Shown: one piece after another, positions 1 to 9,350 of the stretch
How the letters are laid out: each line of letters starts with the position of its first letter
Position numbering within the stretch: the first letter of the stretch is position 1
Assembly (NCBI RefSeq): GCF_014145675.1
Contig: NZ_JACGZW010000009.1
Span: 124,001 to 188,000, forward strand
Length of the DNA: 64,000 bases
Source: Amycolatopsis dendrobii
GTDB taxonomy: Bacteria; Actinomycetota; Actinomycetes; Mycobacteriales; Pseudonocardiaceae
Direction of reading: 5' to 3'
The notes under the pieces: model-generated
Seen by the model: only the letters and a program-made list of their open reading frames with translations
Databases searched by the model: none
What the model was told of the DNA's origin: nothing
Program-made: the position numbers and the translations under genes

Positions 1-618
1 GAACATCGGCACCGGATGGCCGAGCAGGAGCGGCTCCGGATCGCCCGCGAGGTGCACGACGTCGTCGCACACAGCCTCGCGATGATCAACGTCCAAGCAG
101 GCGTCGCCGCCCATGTCGCGGACCGGCGGCCAGAGCAGGCGAAAGAGGCGCTGCTCAACATCAAGGCGGCCAGCGCGTCCGCGCTCAACGACCTCCGTGC
201 GACCCTCGCCGTGCTGCGCTCCGGCGAAAACCGCGCGCCCGCGCCGAGCCTCGCGCAGGTCGACGAACTGCTCGACCATGCCCGCGCTGCCGGGTTGGCA
301 GTCGAACTGCACGGCGAAGCCGGTGACCTGCCCGCGCCGGTGGACGGCGCGGCGTACCGGATCCTTCAGGAGTCGCTGACCAACGTCGTCCGGCATGCCG
401 ACGGGGCACAGCGCGTCGAGGTCCGCTTCGAGCGGAAGCCGGGCACGCTGGTCCTGATCGTGCGCGACGACGGCCGCGGCACCGTCCAGCCGACGCCCGG
501 ACACGGTCTGCGCGGCATGCGGGAACGCGCTACCGCGCTCGGCGGCAGCGTCGAGGCGAGCGTCACCGGACAGGGTTTCCAGGTGCGGGCGGAACTGCCC
601 GTGGAGGGGGAGAAATGA
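1..618 (+). CDS. Sensor histidine kinase, C-terminal part (cut by window edge)
   Basis: This is the catalytic end of a NarL-family sensor kinase that phosphorylates the response regulator encoded next. The frame is open from the first base, so the N-terminal sensor and membrane part lie outside the window; the ATG at 16 is internal. The dimerisation and phospho-acceptor helix shows the HisKA_3 motif IAREVHDVVAHSLAMI with the conserved His. The HATPase_c domain follows, with an N-box (ESLTNVVRHA), the DDGRG box and the GHGLRGMRERA motif. Its TGA shares an ATGA with the regulator start, so the two are translationally coupled. The stimulus cannot be told from this part. Confidence 0.93.
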   Translation, partial: EHRHRMAEQERLRIAREVHDVVAHSLAMINVQAGVAAHVADRRPEQAKEALLNIKAASASALNDLRATLAVLRSGENRAPAPSLAQVDELLDHARAAGLAVELHGEAGDLPAPVDGAAYRILQESLTNVVRHADGAQRVEVRFERKPGTLVLIVRDDGRGTVQPTPGHGLRGMRERATALGGSVEASVTGQGFQVRAELPVEGEK

Positions 619-1286
619 CCATCCGCGTCGTACTGGCCGACGACCAGGCCCTGGTCCGCGCCGGATTCCGGCTGCTGCTGGACACCGAGGACGGTTTCGA
701 GGTGGCCGGCGAGGCGAGCGACGGCGAGCAGGCTGTCGCGCAGGCGGTCGAGCACCGGCCGGACATCGTGGTGATGGACATCCGGATGCCCGGCACCGAC
801 GGCCTCGAAGCGACCCGCCGGATCACCTCGCACCCCGACCTCACCGGGGTGAAAGTACTGGTCCTGACCACCTTCGACGTCGACGAATACGTCTACGAGG
901 CACTCCGCGCCGGGGCCAGCGGCTTCCTGCTGAAGGACACCGAACCGGTCGAACTCCTGCACGCGCTGCGCGTCGTCGCGGCGGGGGAGGCGCTGCTCGC
1001 GCCGACCGTCACGCGCCGGTTGATCGCCGAGATCGTCGGACGGCCGGAGCACCGGCGGATCGACACCTCGGCCGTGCAGGAGGTGACCGAACGCGAACGC
1101 GAGGTGCTGGCGCTGGTCGCGGGCGGATTGTCGAACGACGAAATCGCCGCCCACCTGGTGATCTCCACGGCGACCGCGCGCACGCACGTCAGCCGCATCA
1201 TGACCAAGATCGGCGCTCGCGACCGGGCGCAGCTGGTGGTGCTCGCGTACGAATCCGGCCTGGTCACCCCGCGTCGTGGCTCGTGA
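615..1286 (+). CDS. LuxR/NarL-family response regulator
   Basis: This is a DNA-binding response regulator, partner of the upstream kinase. The receiver domain (about residues 3-120) has the acidic pair D9/D10, the phospho-acceptor D55 in VVMDIRMPG and the conserved K107 in FLLKD. A LuxR-type helix-turn-helix fills residues 155-215, with the usual LTEREREVL-like start (VTEREREVLALVAGG) and the NDEIAAHLVIS recognition region. The length of 223 residues is normal for the family. The start overlaps the kinase stop by four bases. Its stop codon lies inside a 20-bp inverted repeat. The regulated genes are unknown. Confidence 0.95.
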   Translation: MTIRVVLADDQALVRAGFRLLLDTEDGFEVAGEASDGEQAVAQAVEHRPDIVVMDIRMPGTDGLEATRRITSHPDLTGVKVLVLTTFDVDEYVYEALRAGASGFLLKDTEPVELLHALRVVAAGEALLAPTVTRRLIAEIVGRPEHRRIDTSAVQEVTEREREVLALVAGGLSNDEIAAHLVISTATARTHVSRIMTKIGARDRAQLVVLAYESGLVTPRRGS

Positions 1287-1324
1287 GTGTTCATGCCGGT
1301 TCGCACCGGCATGAACACTCACGA
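1281..1324. terminator. Perfect 20-bp hairpin over the regulator stop codon
   Basis: The arms 1281-1300 and 1305-1324 pair without a mismatch around the loop TCGC. The left arm begins TCGTGAGTG, so the TGA stop is part of the stem. No T-run follows. It lies between two convergent genes and could end transcription in both directions. A second hairpin with the same frame and different stem core lies at 27850-27893. Confidence 0.75.
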
Positions 1325-1420
1325 GGTCTCGCACGCGTGAGCTAAGCCGAGAGTGTGACTTACCCCGTGTCGGTGAACGTCGTCCCACCCTCGCACGCCT
1401 TACCGGAAGAGCATCACTCC

Positions 1421-3001
1421 TCAGCGAGGGGTGTGGCGGAAGGAGTTCCGGTGGCGTGGGAGATCGTCCTGGTCGCCGCGCTGGGCCTGGTTTTCCTGGT
1501 CCGGCTGGTAGCGCAGCTCCGGCGGAGCTGACGGACGCCGCCGCGGCGGCATCGCGCGGCGCACCGGCGGTTCGGCGGTGCGGTCGACGCCTGATTCGAC
1601 GACGGGACGCGCCCGGTGCGCGCCCCCGTTCGCACGAGGAGCCATCCCGCGCGGCTGGTCGGCGCGCGGAGTGTCGTTCGGCGGCGGAGCGCCGTTCCTC
1701 GGCATCCGCCCGTTCTGCACCGGACGCGGCCGAGGCACCGGACGACGCGGCGGCACCGGTTCGGCGGGAATCCTCGGGATCTCGAGGGTCACTTCGGCGT
1801 CGTCGACGAGCTGAGTCGTTTCCCCCGGCGTTTCGACCGGCGGCTCCGGCGGAGGCTCGGGCGTTTCCGGCGCGGGCGGAGGCGGCTTCGGCCGGTGCGA
1901 CAACCGCCGCGCCAGCGAGTGGCTCGGCCGTTCCACGAACCGGTAGCTCAGTTCGACCACCCCGAACACCGCCGGGATCACGATCAGCAGTGCGATCGGC
2001 AGCGGCACCGCCGGGCGCAGCAGCTGCAGCAGCACGAACGTGACCAGCATGTGCAGCAGGTAGATCGAATAGCTGCGCTCGGACAGCATGGTCCAGATCT
2101 TGCGCTGCTTGAGCCGGTCCTCGGCGAACATGCCCATCAGGAAGCAAGCGACGGCGAACGCCAGCGCGAGGTTGTACGAGCTGTCCACGCGGCCGACGTT
2201 GATGACGTCCGCCAGCACGTACAGCGACCACGCGCAGCCGCCGTACAGCGCGCCGGTCCAGAGCGGGATCTGCTTCTTGGTCGTCGCCCAGATGACCTGG
2301 CCGATCACCATCGCGGGCAGGTACGAGACGTTCACCGCGAACAGCGACCACGACGGCCCGAGCTGGGACCGGCTCATCATCACCACGAAGATGAAGGTCA
2401 GCTCGATCGCGATCGCGAGCCACACCCACCGGCGCAGCAGCGGCAGCACCGCCATGAGCAGCAGGTAGAAGATGACCTCGACGATCATCGTCCAGGCCAC
2501 CGGCACCAGCACGATCTGCGGATAGATCAGGTAGTTGACCAGCGCGGTGTTGGTGAAGACGGTGAGCGGGTTCAGCGTCTGCGGCTGACCGGTCGACGGC
2601 GGGTGCAGGTTCACCAGCAGCAGGAACGCGGTCAGTGCCACCACGAACAGCATCGGCGCGTAGACCCGGATGAACCGGTTGAGCGCGAACCGGCCAGTAC
2701 CCTGGCGCAGCGCGATCGGCGTCACGACGAAACCGCTGACCAGGAAGAAGAACGGCACCGCGATCTGCCCGATGCCCTGCTTCGACATGTGCATCGGGTC
2801 GCTGGTGAGCGCCTCGATGAAGTCGACGTACGGGGCCTTGTCGTTCTTCGCGATGACCCACGGATGGGCGATGTGGCTGTAGAAGACCAGCAGCGCGCCG
2901 AGGCCGCGGCCGATGTCGATGAAGACGATCCGGGTTTTCTTCGCGGGCGCGGGCGACGGCTCGGCCAGGGCAGCGGAATTCGGCTCGGCCAGCGTGCTCA
3001 C
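1421..3001 (-). CDS. Acyltransferase 3 family membrane protein with Pro-rich tail
   Basis: This is a multi-pass inner-membrane O-acyltransferase of the Acyl_transf_3 (OafA/YrhL) family, which moves acyl groups onto extracellular sugars or other envelope molecules. The N-terminal motif FIDIGRGLGALLVFYSH carries the family Arg (R32) and the probable catalytic His (H43). About ten hydrophobic segments follow up to residue 360. The last 160 residues are a Pro/Arg-rich tail, probably disordered and cytoplasmic, and not part of the family core. It lies next to glycosyltransferase genes, which fits cell-envelope glycan decoration. The acceptor is unknown. The extreme C-terminus lies antisense to a possible small ORF at 1451-1531. 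Confidence 0.88.
   Translation of the reverse strand: MSTLAEPNSAALAEPSPAPAKKTRIVFIDIGRGLGALLVFYSHIAHPWVIAKNDKAPYVDFIEALTSDPMHMSKQGIGQIAVPFFFLVSGFVVTPIALRQGTGRFALNRFIRVYAPMLFVVALTAFLLLVNLHPPSTGQPQTLNPLTVFTNTALVNYLIYPQIVLVPVAWTMIVEVIFYLLLMAVLPLLRRWVWLAIAIELTFIFVVMMSRSQLGPSWSLFAVNVSYLPAMVIGQVIWATTKKQIPLWTGALYGGCAWSLYVLADVINVGRVDSSYNLALAFAVACFLMGMFAEDRLKQRKIWTMLSERSYSIYLLHMLVTFVLLQLLRPAVPLPIALLIVIPAVFGVVELSYRFVERPSHSLARRLSHRPKPPPPAPETPEPPPEPPVETPGETTQLVDDAEVTLEIPRIPAEPVPPRRPVPRPRPVQNGRMPRNGAPPPNDTPRADQPRGMAPRANGGAHRARPVVESGVDRTAEPPVRRAMPPRRRPSAPPELRYQPDQENQAQRGDQDDLPRHRNSFRHTPR
1451..1531 (+). CDS. Possible 26-residue single-TM peptide
   Basis: A GTG at 1451 is preceded by AAGGAG at good spacing and opens a 26-codon frame ending in TGA. 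The product is almost wholly hydrophobic (core EIVLVAALGLVFLV) with a basic end LRRS, as in small membrane peptides. It overlaps the tail of the acyltransferase on the other strand, and that tail is low-complexity, so only one of the two may be real here. No family is recognised. The call rests on the ribosome site and the hydrophobic pattern alone. Confidence 0.3.
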   Translation: MAWEIVLVAALGLVFLVRLVAQLRRS

Positions 3002-3195
3002 CCCCGTCTTCCGCTACCGACAACCTCGTGAAGGTTACCGCCTCGTACGCCCGGCCCGGACGTACTCCCCGCAATTGGCGGTAAGCAGGGGATTAGTCAC
3101 AAGACCCGTTCTGGCCTCGGATTATGTGGTCGCCAGGTACGATCAGGCAGGAATTCGTCCGGTTTCGCGCGAAGTAGTTCAGGAGTTCGGGGAGC

Positions 3196-4347
3196 GTGCA
3201 GCAGTCCAGTCTCGACGGAGCCGTCGAGCGTTCGCCGACCCTGCGCGCCGCTTTCCGCCAAGCCGCCCCCGCGATCAGCCTCTATCTGCTGTTCCAGATC
3301 GTCGCGTTCGGCGTGCTGTGGATGATGAGCTGGAAGGCCGATGTGTCGCCGGGCCGGTTCATCGACAACTTCGACGCCAACTGGTTCCTCTCGGTCGCGC
3401 AGCACGGCTACGACCAGCCGATCACACTCGGCACCGACGGGCTGCCGGTCGAAAACAGCCTCGTGTTCTTCCCGCTGTACCCGGCGACGGTCGCGGTGCT
3501 GACGCTGGTCGGGATCCCGCCGCTGGCGGCCGGGATGACGATCTCGCTGCTGGCCGGATGCGCGGCGGCGTGGGGCCTGTTCGTGCTCGGCCGCGACCTG
3601 GCCGGACCGCGGGTGGGCCTGCTGGTCGCCGTGCTGTGGTCGATCGGGCCGGGTTCGACGGCACTGCACCTGGCGTATTCGGAATCGCTGCTGATGGCGC
3701 TCGTGTCCTGGACGTTCGTGATGCTCGCGCGCCGCGAATGGCTGGTCGCGGGCGGGTTCGCGGTGCTGGCGGGGCTGACCAGGGCGAGTTCCGGGGCGTT
3801 GATCGCCGCGGTCGGGATCGCCGCGCTCATCGCGGTTTTCCAGCGTCGCGAGGGCTGGCGGCCGTGGGTCGGCGGGCTGCTCGCGCCGCTCGGCCTGCTC
3901 GGCTACCTCGGCTACGTCTGGATCCAGACCGGCCGCCCGGACGGCTGGTTCTGGCTGCAGAACGCCTGGCAGATGCACTTCGATTTCGGCGTCTTCACCT
4001 GGACCCAGGTCCGCGAGGGCCTCACCTCGGACCACGCGAGCTGGATCACCGTGACCGCGCTCGTCGTGCTCGCCGCGGTGGTGCTGCAGTTCTGGACCTG
4101 GGCGACGAAGCTGCCGTTGCCGTGGCAGATCTACGGCACGCTCACCGTGGTGATCGCGCTGTGCTCGTCGAACTTCTTCCAGTCCCGCGCACGTTTCCTG
4201 CTGCCGGCGTTCGTGCTGACCGTGCCGGTCGCGCTCATGCTGGCGAAGCTGCCGAACCGGGTGCTGGCGGTGCTGCTGCCGGTGCTCACTGTCGGAAGTG
4301 CCTGGTACGGCGCGTTCCTGCTGACCATCGCGCACGTAGCGCCCTGA
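3196..4347 (+). CDS. GT-C mannosyltransferase-like membrane protein (PIG-V family)
   Basis: This is a polytopic membrane protein like the PIG-V/GT-C glycosyltransferases, which use polyprenyl-phosphate sugars outside the membrane. The first long loop carries the acidic motif FIDNFDANWFL (D57, D60), the usual site of the catalytic Asp in GT-C enzymes, followed by FFPLYP, also typical. About nine to ten membrane segments fill the 383 residues. The start is a GTG with GGGGAG just upstream. It is divergent from the acyltransferase and convergent with the large glycosyltransferase. The acceptor is unknown; a lipoglycan or glycoprotein role is inference. Confidence 0.85.
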   Translation: MQQSSLDGAVERSPTLRAAFRQAAPAISLYLLFQIVAFGVLWMMSWKADVSPGRFIDNFDANWFLSVAQHGYDQPITLGTDGLPVENSLVFFPLYPATVAVLTLVGIPPLAAGMTISLLAGCAAAWGLFVLGRDLAGPRVGLLVAVLWSIGPGSTALHLAYSESLLMALVSWTFVMLARREWLVAGGFAVLAGLTRASSGALIAAVGIAALIAVFQRREGWRPWVGGLLAPLGLLGYLGYVWIQTGRPDGWFWLQNAWQMHFDFGVFTWTQVREGLTSDHASWITVTALVVLAAVVLQFWTWATKLPLPWQIYGTLTVVIALCSSNFFQSRARFLLPAFVLTVPVALMLAKLPNRVLAVLLPVLTVGSAWYGAFLLTIAHVAP

Positions 4348-4364
4348 GACACCACGTGCGCGAT
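4327..4364. terminator. Inverted repeat between convergent genes
   Basis: The arms ATCGCGCACGT (4327-4337) and ACGTGCGCGAT (4354-4364) pair perfectly across 16 bases. They straddle the stop of the mannosyltransferase gene and lie just past the stop of the opposing gene, which fits a two-way terminator. There is no T-run. Confidence 0.5.
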
Positions 4365-4368
4365 CAGG

Positions 4369-7300
4369 TCAGGGCGCCAGCCACAGCGTGACGAATTCCT
4401 TCTCGTCCGCCTTCGCCGCGGCGATGATCGCCGGGTCTTCGAGCACCTGGTCGGCCGGGCCGTCGTCGGTGACCACCTTCGGCGTGTAGCCGAGCGAGCG
4501 GTAGCCGGCGAGCACGGCGGCCGGGTCGTCGCCCAGTTCCGTGATCGCGCCCGGGTCGAACTCGCACACCACGTGCGGCCGGTCGCGGCGCAGCACCTCG
4601 GCCAGCCCCGCCAGCGCACGGTGGTCACGGCCCTGCAAATCGACCTTCACCAGGCTGATCCGCTGTTCGGTCACCTCGGGCACGGAATCCAGCCGCACCG
4701 CGGGGACTTCGACGCCGGAACCGTCCGTGGTGACGCGGTTGTCGCCGCTGTTGCCCGGGGTCGCCTGCGCCAGGTGCACGGTGCCGGGCTCGTCCCACGC
4801 GGCCGACTCGACCACGGTGACCAGCTCGCCCGCCGCGGCGGGCAGGTTGACCTCGACGTTGCGGCGCAGGTACGCGGCGTTGACCGGGTCGGCTTCCACC
4901 GCGATCACCCTGGTCACTTCCGGCGTGGCCCGCAGCAGCCGCAGCGTGTGGTAGCCGACGTGCGCGCCGATGTCGAGGAACGCGCCGTCCGCCAGCGAAG
5001 CCATCAGCTCGGCCTCGCTGTCCTCCCAGGACCGGTGGAACAGGATCCACGGCAACATGACCTCGTCGACCGGCATCAGCAGCGCGCCGACGTCGCACTG
5101 GACGACGTCCGCCCCGCGCGGCACCGGAGCGTGCCGGAGCCGTGCCGCGTCCCGCATCGCGCTGACGTCGAGGGTCACCCGCTGGATGGCCTTCTCGTCG
5201 GCGTCGAGCCGTTCGTCGCGGCGCGCGAACATCTTGTGCACGGTTCCCGCGGCGGCTTCGACCTCCGCGCCGACGCCGTCGTAGCCCTCGGCCAGCTTCG
5301 CCACGTCCGCTTCGAGATTGCGCAGCGCCAGGTCCGTTTCCGGAGCCTGCCGGCGCAACTCGTTGACCGTGCCGCGCAACGCTTCGAGCCGTTCGCCGAG
5401 CGTGCGCGTGGACAGCGCGGCGCGGCGCGATTCGTCGATGTTGCGTTCCAGGCCTTCGATCCGGTCCAGCAACCGCCGGTTGCTGTCCTCGGTCGCCGCG
5501 AGCAGCGCGCCCATCACCTGGCGCTGGTGCACGTCGTAGTGGTCGATCGCGCGCAGCACGGCCTTGCGAAGCGCGGGCGCGAGCGGCAGCCGCGACGGCG
5601 TGTCCGCTTCCGGCCGCCAGCGCAACGCCTCGGTCGCCTGCTGCAGCGGGCTCAGCGGGTGCTCGGGCGGCGGGACCGCGGCACGCTGCCGCTCCTGCCA
5701 CGTCTCGTACGCCTGCTCCAGCTCACGCCGCATCCACTCGGCCGCGGTCGCCATCGACCGCTCGCGCAGGATGACCTCCCGGGCGCGCCGGCCGCGGGCG
5801 GTCGCCTCGTCCGGATCGTCGGCGATCTGCACCATCGCGGCCGCGGCGGCGGTCAGATCGGGCTCCGCCCACACCGCGTCGGCGTGATACGGGTAGTTGC
5901 CCTCGCCGACCGGCACCAGCCGGTAGGGGATCGGCCAGCCGGTGGACGCGTCGAGGAATTCCGTGGTGCTGGAGTAATCCGTCGAGATCACCGGCATCGC
6001 CCGGGCCATCGCCTCGGCGACGGTGAGCCCGAATCCCTCGCTGCGGTGCAGCGAAACGTACGCGGTGCTGGTCTCGTACAGCTCGTGCAGTTCGGCGACG
6101 CTGAGGTAGCGCTCGATCAGTTCGATCCGGTCGTCGCCTCGAACCACGGCGCGCAGCCGTTCGGCGGCCTGCGGGTGCAGCTTCGAGTTGATCGCCTTGA
6201 CGGTGAGCCGGACGTCCTCGCGGCCAGGGAACGCGCGCTGGAACGCAACGACTGCGCCCCAAGGGTTTTTGCGCTCCGCGACGCTGTTGAAGTCGAAGGC
6301 GAAGAGGAACCGCACCGATTCGCCCTTTTCGCGCGCGGGCGGCGACGGCTCGCCCGGATCGCGCACCGGCACCGGGATCGTCTTGACCGGGATCGTCGAA
6401 TGCGCGGCGAACGCCCGGCGGCAGAAGTCGCTGACCGTCCAGATCTCGTCGAGCATCCCGAACGCTTCGTGCTGCCACTGCGGGAAGTCTTCGAGTTCCC
6501 ACGCCCACAGCCCGATCCGGTAGCGCCCGGCACCGACCTCGGGGTGGTTGGTCAGGATCGTGCGCGTCTGGTCCGCGTTCACCGCGAACACGCTGACCGG
6601 GAACCGCGGATCGCCGACCGTCGCCGGTCGCTCGATGCCGGTGCGGTTCGAGACCGCCTTCTCCTCCAGCACCGTGGCCACCGGAACGCCGCCGGTCTCG
6701 ATCGCCTCGAGCACGATCCGGCCCATCTCGCCGAGCCCCAGCTCAGCGGTCAAGTAGCCGAGCAGATTCACGCCGAACTCGTCGTGCGGCGGACGGGTCG
6801 CGACCGGTTCGGACGGCAGCGCCCACTCAGGCAGCCCGGCCTCGGAGACGCCGGACCCGGCGCACCAGTGCCGGAAGCCGTCCGCGTCGTCGCCGTACGG
6901 GTGGGGGAACGCCATCTGCAGGTCGATCCGCGACGCCCAGATCGCGTGCGTCAGCCGGTTCAGCCCGGCCGCGGCCTGGCCCTGGTCCTCCGGAGTGGCG
7001 AGCCATTCGCGCAGCGCTTGCCCGCCGTCCTCGGCGTAGGCGTGCGGCGGCGCGGGCTTCTTCTTGCGCTCGGCCTTGATCCAGCCCTCGCGGAAAACGC
7101 GCCGCGCGAGCTTCGGCACCGGCGTGCCGTCCTGGAAGTCCTTGAAGCCGTACGGAATCGAGTCGAGCGACTCCGCGTACCCCGCTTCGCGCAGCTTCGT
7201 GCCGTACGAATCGCAGATGGCGCGAAGGTCGTCGTTGTGCGACAGCAGCACCCGCGGCTTGCGCGCGCAGTGGAAGCTGAGCAGCCACGGCTTCTCCGGC

Positions 7301-8043
7301 CGGTAGCCGCTGAAGTGGAAGAACCGCAGCTTCGCGCCGCCCGCGGTCAGGGTGCCGTCCTCGTCACGGCCGATCGGCCGCTCGTGGAGGTTCCAGTACG
7401 CGACGTCGAACCCGGGGTCGGTGACGACGTGGTGCCGGAACAGCGACGGCACCTGGTCGACCCAGCGCTGGTCGGTGAACAGCTGCTGCTCGGGCGCGAC
7501 GATCGCGTCGTGGCGCAGCCTGCCCGCCCAGAAATCGAGGAACGGCCCGGCGCCGCGGCCGACGCCGATGAAGCCGAGGTTGAACATGCCGGTGCCCATG
7601 ATCACCGCGTCGTCCGGCTCCATGCCGTCCTGCGGCAACGGGGTCAGAAAGTGCGGCGCGAGCACGATGTCGTGCTCGCGGGCCAGTTCGGCGACCTCGG
7701 GGATCGGCGCGAACAGCTCGATGTCCGGGTCGAGGTAGATCGCGGCCTCGGACTCCTTGAGCAGCTCGCGCAGCAGGTACGGCTTGACCGACGTGGCGAG
7801 TTCGGTGACCGAGTAAGCGGTCGCCATCCGCAGATAGTCGTCCTCGTCGATGCCGAACGCGGCCGGGCCGACGACGGTGAGTCCGTCGCCGGCCCGGTCC
7901 GACTGATCGCGCGGGGCGTCGATGACCGCGATGACGAAGCGGCCGCCCGGATGGTGTTCGAGGTAGGAGCGGGCCAGCACGCGTGCGGCCGGCACATAGT
8001 TCCGGGCGACGATCGTGCAGGCGGTGGTCCCGGGCTCAGGCAT
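4369..8043 (-). CDS. Multidomain glycosyltransferase: GT-A, GT-B, coiled coil and FkbM methyltransferase
   Basis: This 1224-residue protein joins four parts. Residues 1-320 resemble a GT8-like GT-A transferase, with the metal-binding LDPD (D105, D107). Residues 420-780 resemble a GT4-type GT-B enzyme, with the donor-site motif SEGFGLTVAEAM (E669, E677). Residues 840-970 are heptad-rich and probably form a coiled coil. Residues 980-1224 are an FkbM-type SAM-dependent methyltransferase with the SAM motif FLDIGAHVGYHT at 1022-1033 and VEADP after it. No signal peptide or membrane segment is seen, so it acts in the cytoplasm. It probably builds and O-methylates a surface glycan. Its start overlaps the upstream gene by eight bases, so they are coupled. 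The acceptor is unknown. Confidence 0.9.
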   Translation of the reverse strand: MPEPGTTACTIVARNYVPAARVLARSYLEHHPGGRFVIAVIDAPRDQSDRAGDGLTVVGPAAFGIDEDDYLRMATAYSVTELATSVKPYLLRELLKESEAAIYLDPDIELFAPIPEVAELAREHDIVLAPHFLTPLPQDGMEPDDAVIMGTGMFNLGFIGVGRGAGPFLDFWAGRLRHDAIVAPEQQLFTDQRWVDQVPSLFRHHVVTDPGFDVAYWNLHERPIGRDEDGTLTAGGAKLRFFHFSGYRPEKPWLLSFHCARKPRVLLSHNDDLRAICDSYGTKLREAGYAESLDSIPYGFKDFQDGTPVPKLARRVFREGWIKAERKKKPAPPHAYAEDGGQALREWLATPEDQGQAAAGLNRLTHAIWASRIDLQMAFPHPYGDDADGFRHWCAGSGVSEAGLPEWALPSEPVATRPPHDEFGVNLLGYLTAELGLGEMGRIVLEAIETGGVPVATVLEEKAVSNRTGIERPATVGDPRFPVSVFAVNADQTRTILTNHPEVGAGRYRIGLWAWELEDFPQWQHEAFGMLDEIWTVSDFCRRAFAAHSTIPVKTIPVPVRDPGEPSPPAREKGESVRFLFAFDFNSVAERKNPWGAVVAFQRAFPGREDVRLTVKAINSKLHPQAAERLRAVVRGDDRIELIERYLSVAELHELYETSTAYVSLHRSEGFGLTVAEAMARAMPVISTDYSSTTEFLDASTGWPIPYRLVPVGEGNYPYHADAVWAEPDLTAAAAAMVQIADDPDEATARGRRAREVILRERSMATAAEWMRRELEQAYETWQERQRAAVPPPEHPLSPLQQATEALRWRPEADTPSRLPLAPALRKAVLRAIDHYDVHQRQVMGALLAATEDSNRRLLDRIEGLERNIDESRRAALSTRTLGERLEALRGTVNELRRQAPETDLALRNLEADVAKLAEGYDGVGAEVEAAAGTVHKMFARRDERLDADEKAIQRVTLDVSAMRDAARLRHAPVPRGADVVQCDVGALLMPVDEVMLPWILFHRSWEDSEAELMASLADGAFLDIGAHVGYHTLRLLRATPEVTRVIAVEADPVNAAYLRRNVEVNLPAAAGELVTVVESAAWDEPGTVHLAQATPGNSGDNRVTTDGSGVEVPAVRLDSVPEVTEQRISLVKVDLQGRDHRALAGLAEVLRRDRPHVVCEFDPGAITELGDDPAAVLAGYRSLGYTPKVVTDDGPADQVLEDPAIIAAAKADEKEFVTLWLAP

Positions 8044-9214
8044 CGGCGGTCAGCACCGTGAGCTGCTGGTTCAGCGCGGTGGTGAAGTCGGTGGACGTCT
8101 GGCTCTTGCCGGACACCTCGACGCGGACGATCACGTTGCCGTGCGCGTAGTGCCCGCGCGACTGGGCCGACTGGCCTTCCTTCGCGTCGATCGAGGTCGC
8201 GTACACGCCGTTCGGGGCGGTGGTGTCGCGCTTGGCCCCGTTCGTCGTCTGGACCTCCATCAGCTTCTCGGCCGCGGTCTTCGCCGCGGTCGGGCTGCTG
8301 GCCTGGGCAAGGAAGAGCGTGATCAGGTTGCCGTCTTCGAGGTGGTACACGACGAACTTGACCTTCGATGCGCCCGCCGCCTGGTAGGCGCTCAGTTCCT
8401 GCGGGTTGAGGTACTGCAGGGTGTCGACCTGCGAGAACGACGTGATGTCGTCGTGCGTCTCGGCCTTGCCCGGCATGGTCGCGACGCCGAGCGGGTCCGG
8501 CGGCTTCGGCGCGGCCGAACTCTGCGAGTGCTGCGCGGTGGTCTGCTCGGTGCCGCCGCCTCCGCTGTCGCGGCCCCACAGCCAGTACGCGCCGAAAGCG
8601 ATGCCGGCCAGCACGACGACGGCGCCGACGATCGCGCCGATCTTCTTGCCGTTGCTCTTCTTCGGCTTGTCGCTGAAGTACTCCGGACCCTGGCGGACCC
8701 ATTCGGAGTCGCCTCCGGACGGGCCGAGCGGCGGAAGATCGCCGCCGCCCCACGGCGGGGTCTGGTCGCTCTCGGCCGCGTTCCACGGCTGCTGCTGCGG
8801 GAAACCCCCCGGCGGCGAGGCCGGCGTGCCCTGCGGGAACCCGCCGGGCGGGGAGTAGTGCGCCTGCGGCTGGTGCTGCTGCGGCTGCACGACCTGAGTG
8901 CGCTCGGGACCGGCGTCCGCGGGCGGCTGCTGGGTCTGCCACGACTGCACGACCTGGGTGCGCTCCGCGCCGCCGTCGGCGGGCGGCTGCTGCGGGGCCT
9001 GCGGCTGCTGCTGCGGGACGCCTCCCGGCGGGCTGACCGGGGCGATCACCTGGGTCGAGTCCGCGCTCTGGCTCTGCGGCGGCGGGGCGGGCTGATCCTG
9101 CTGGCCCACGGCCGAGGACAGCACCTGATCACGCCGGATGCGATAGTCGTCCGCGGAGAGGCGCCCTGACGCGAGCTCCTCGTCCAGCCGGCGCAGCTCC
9201 TCCTGCCAGGACAC
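8036..9214 (-). CDS. Single-pass membrane protein with MSWQEELRRLD N-terminus
   Basis: The function is unknown. The N-terminus MSWQEELRRLDEELASGRL forms a short charged helix shared with the next upstream gene. A Pro/Gln/Gly-rich cytoplasmic stretch (residues 36-185) contains SPPGG repeats and three TQV sites (STQVIAP once, ERTQVVQ twice). A membrane helix lies at 191-213, followed by an extracytoplasmic domain of about 175 residues. It overlaps the glycosyltransferase start downstream by eight bases. The TQV sites could be targets of Ser/Thr kinases; that is inference. Confidence 0.88.
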   Translation of the reverse strand: MSWQEELRRLDEELASGRLSADDYRIRRDQVLSSAVGQQDQPAPPPQSQSADSTQVIAPVSPPGGVPQQQPQAPQQPPADGGAERTQVVQSWQTQQPPADAGPERTQVVQPQQHQPQAHYSPPGGFPQGTPASPPGGFPQQQPWNAAESDQTPPWGGGDLPPLGPSGGDSEWVRQGPEYFSDKPKKSNGKKIGAIVGAVVVLAGIAFGAYWLWGRDSGGGGTEQTTAQHSQSSAAPKPPDPLGVATMPGKAETHDDITSFSQVDTLQYLNPQELSAYQAAGASKVKFVVYHLEDGNLITLFLAQASSPTAAKTAAEKLMEVQTTNGAKRDTTAPNGVYATSIDAKEGQSAQSRGHYAHGNVIVRVEVSGKSQTSTDFTTALNQQLTVLTADA

Positions 9215-9350
9215 CAGGGCCCCCCTTATCTGTCGGCATGGCGACGGGTCAATGCGTCGGCACTACCCGATTGTGGTGTGACGACGTGGACATTGTGCAC
9301 GGGTCCGACCCCACGTGACCTGGCGGGTCGCCTTCCGAGCCGGGGTGAGT

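Noticed and set aside
366..3074. A 902-codon open frame on the minus strand
   Set aside because: It runs antisense to the regulator and out of frame with the acyltransferase; its product is Arg/Pro/His-rich and without any domain, as expected for a shadow in GC-rich DNA.
4573..8061. A 1162-codon open frame on the plus strand
   Set aside because: It mirrors the multidomain glycosyltransferase gene, whose product has clear motifs; the plus-strand product is Arg/Val/Gly-rich without structure.
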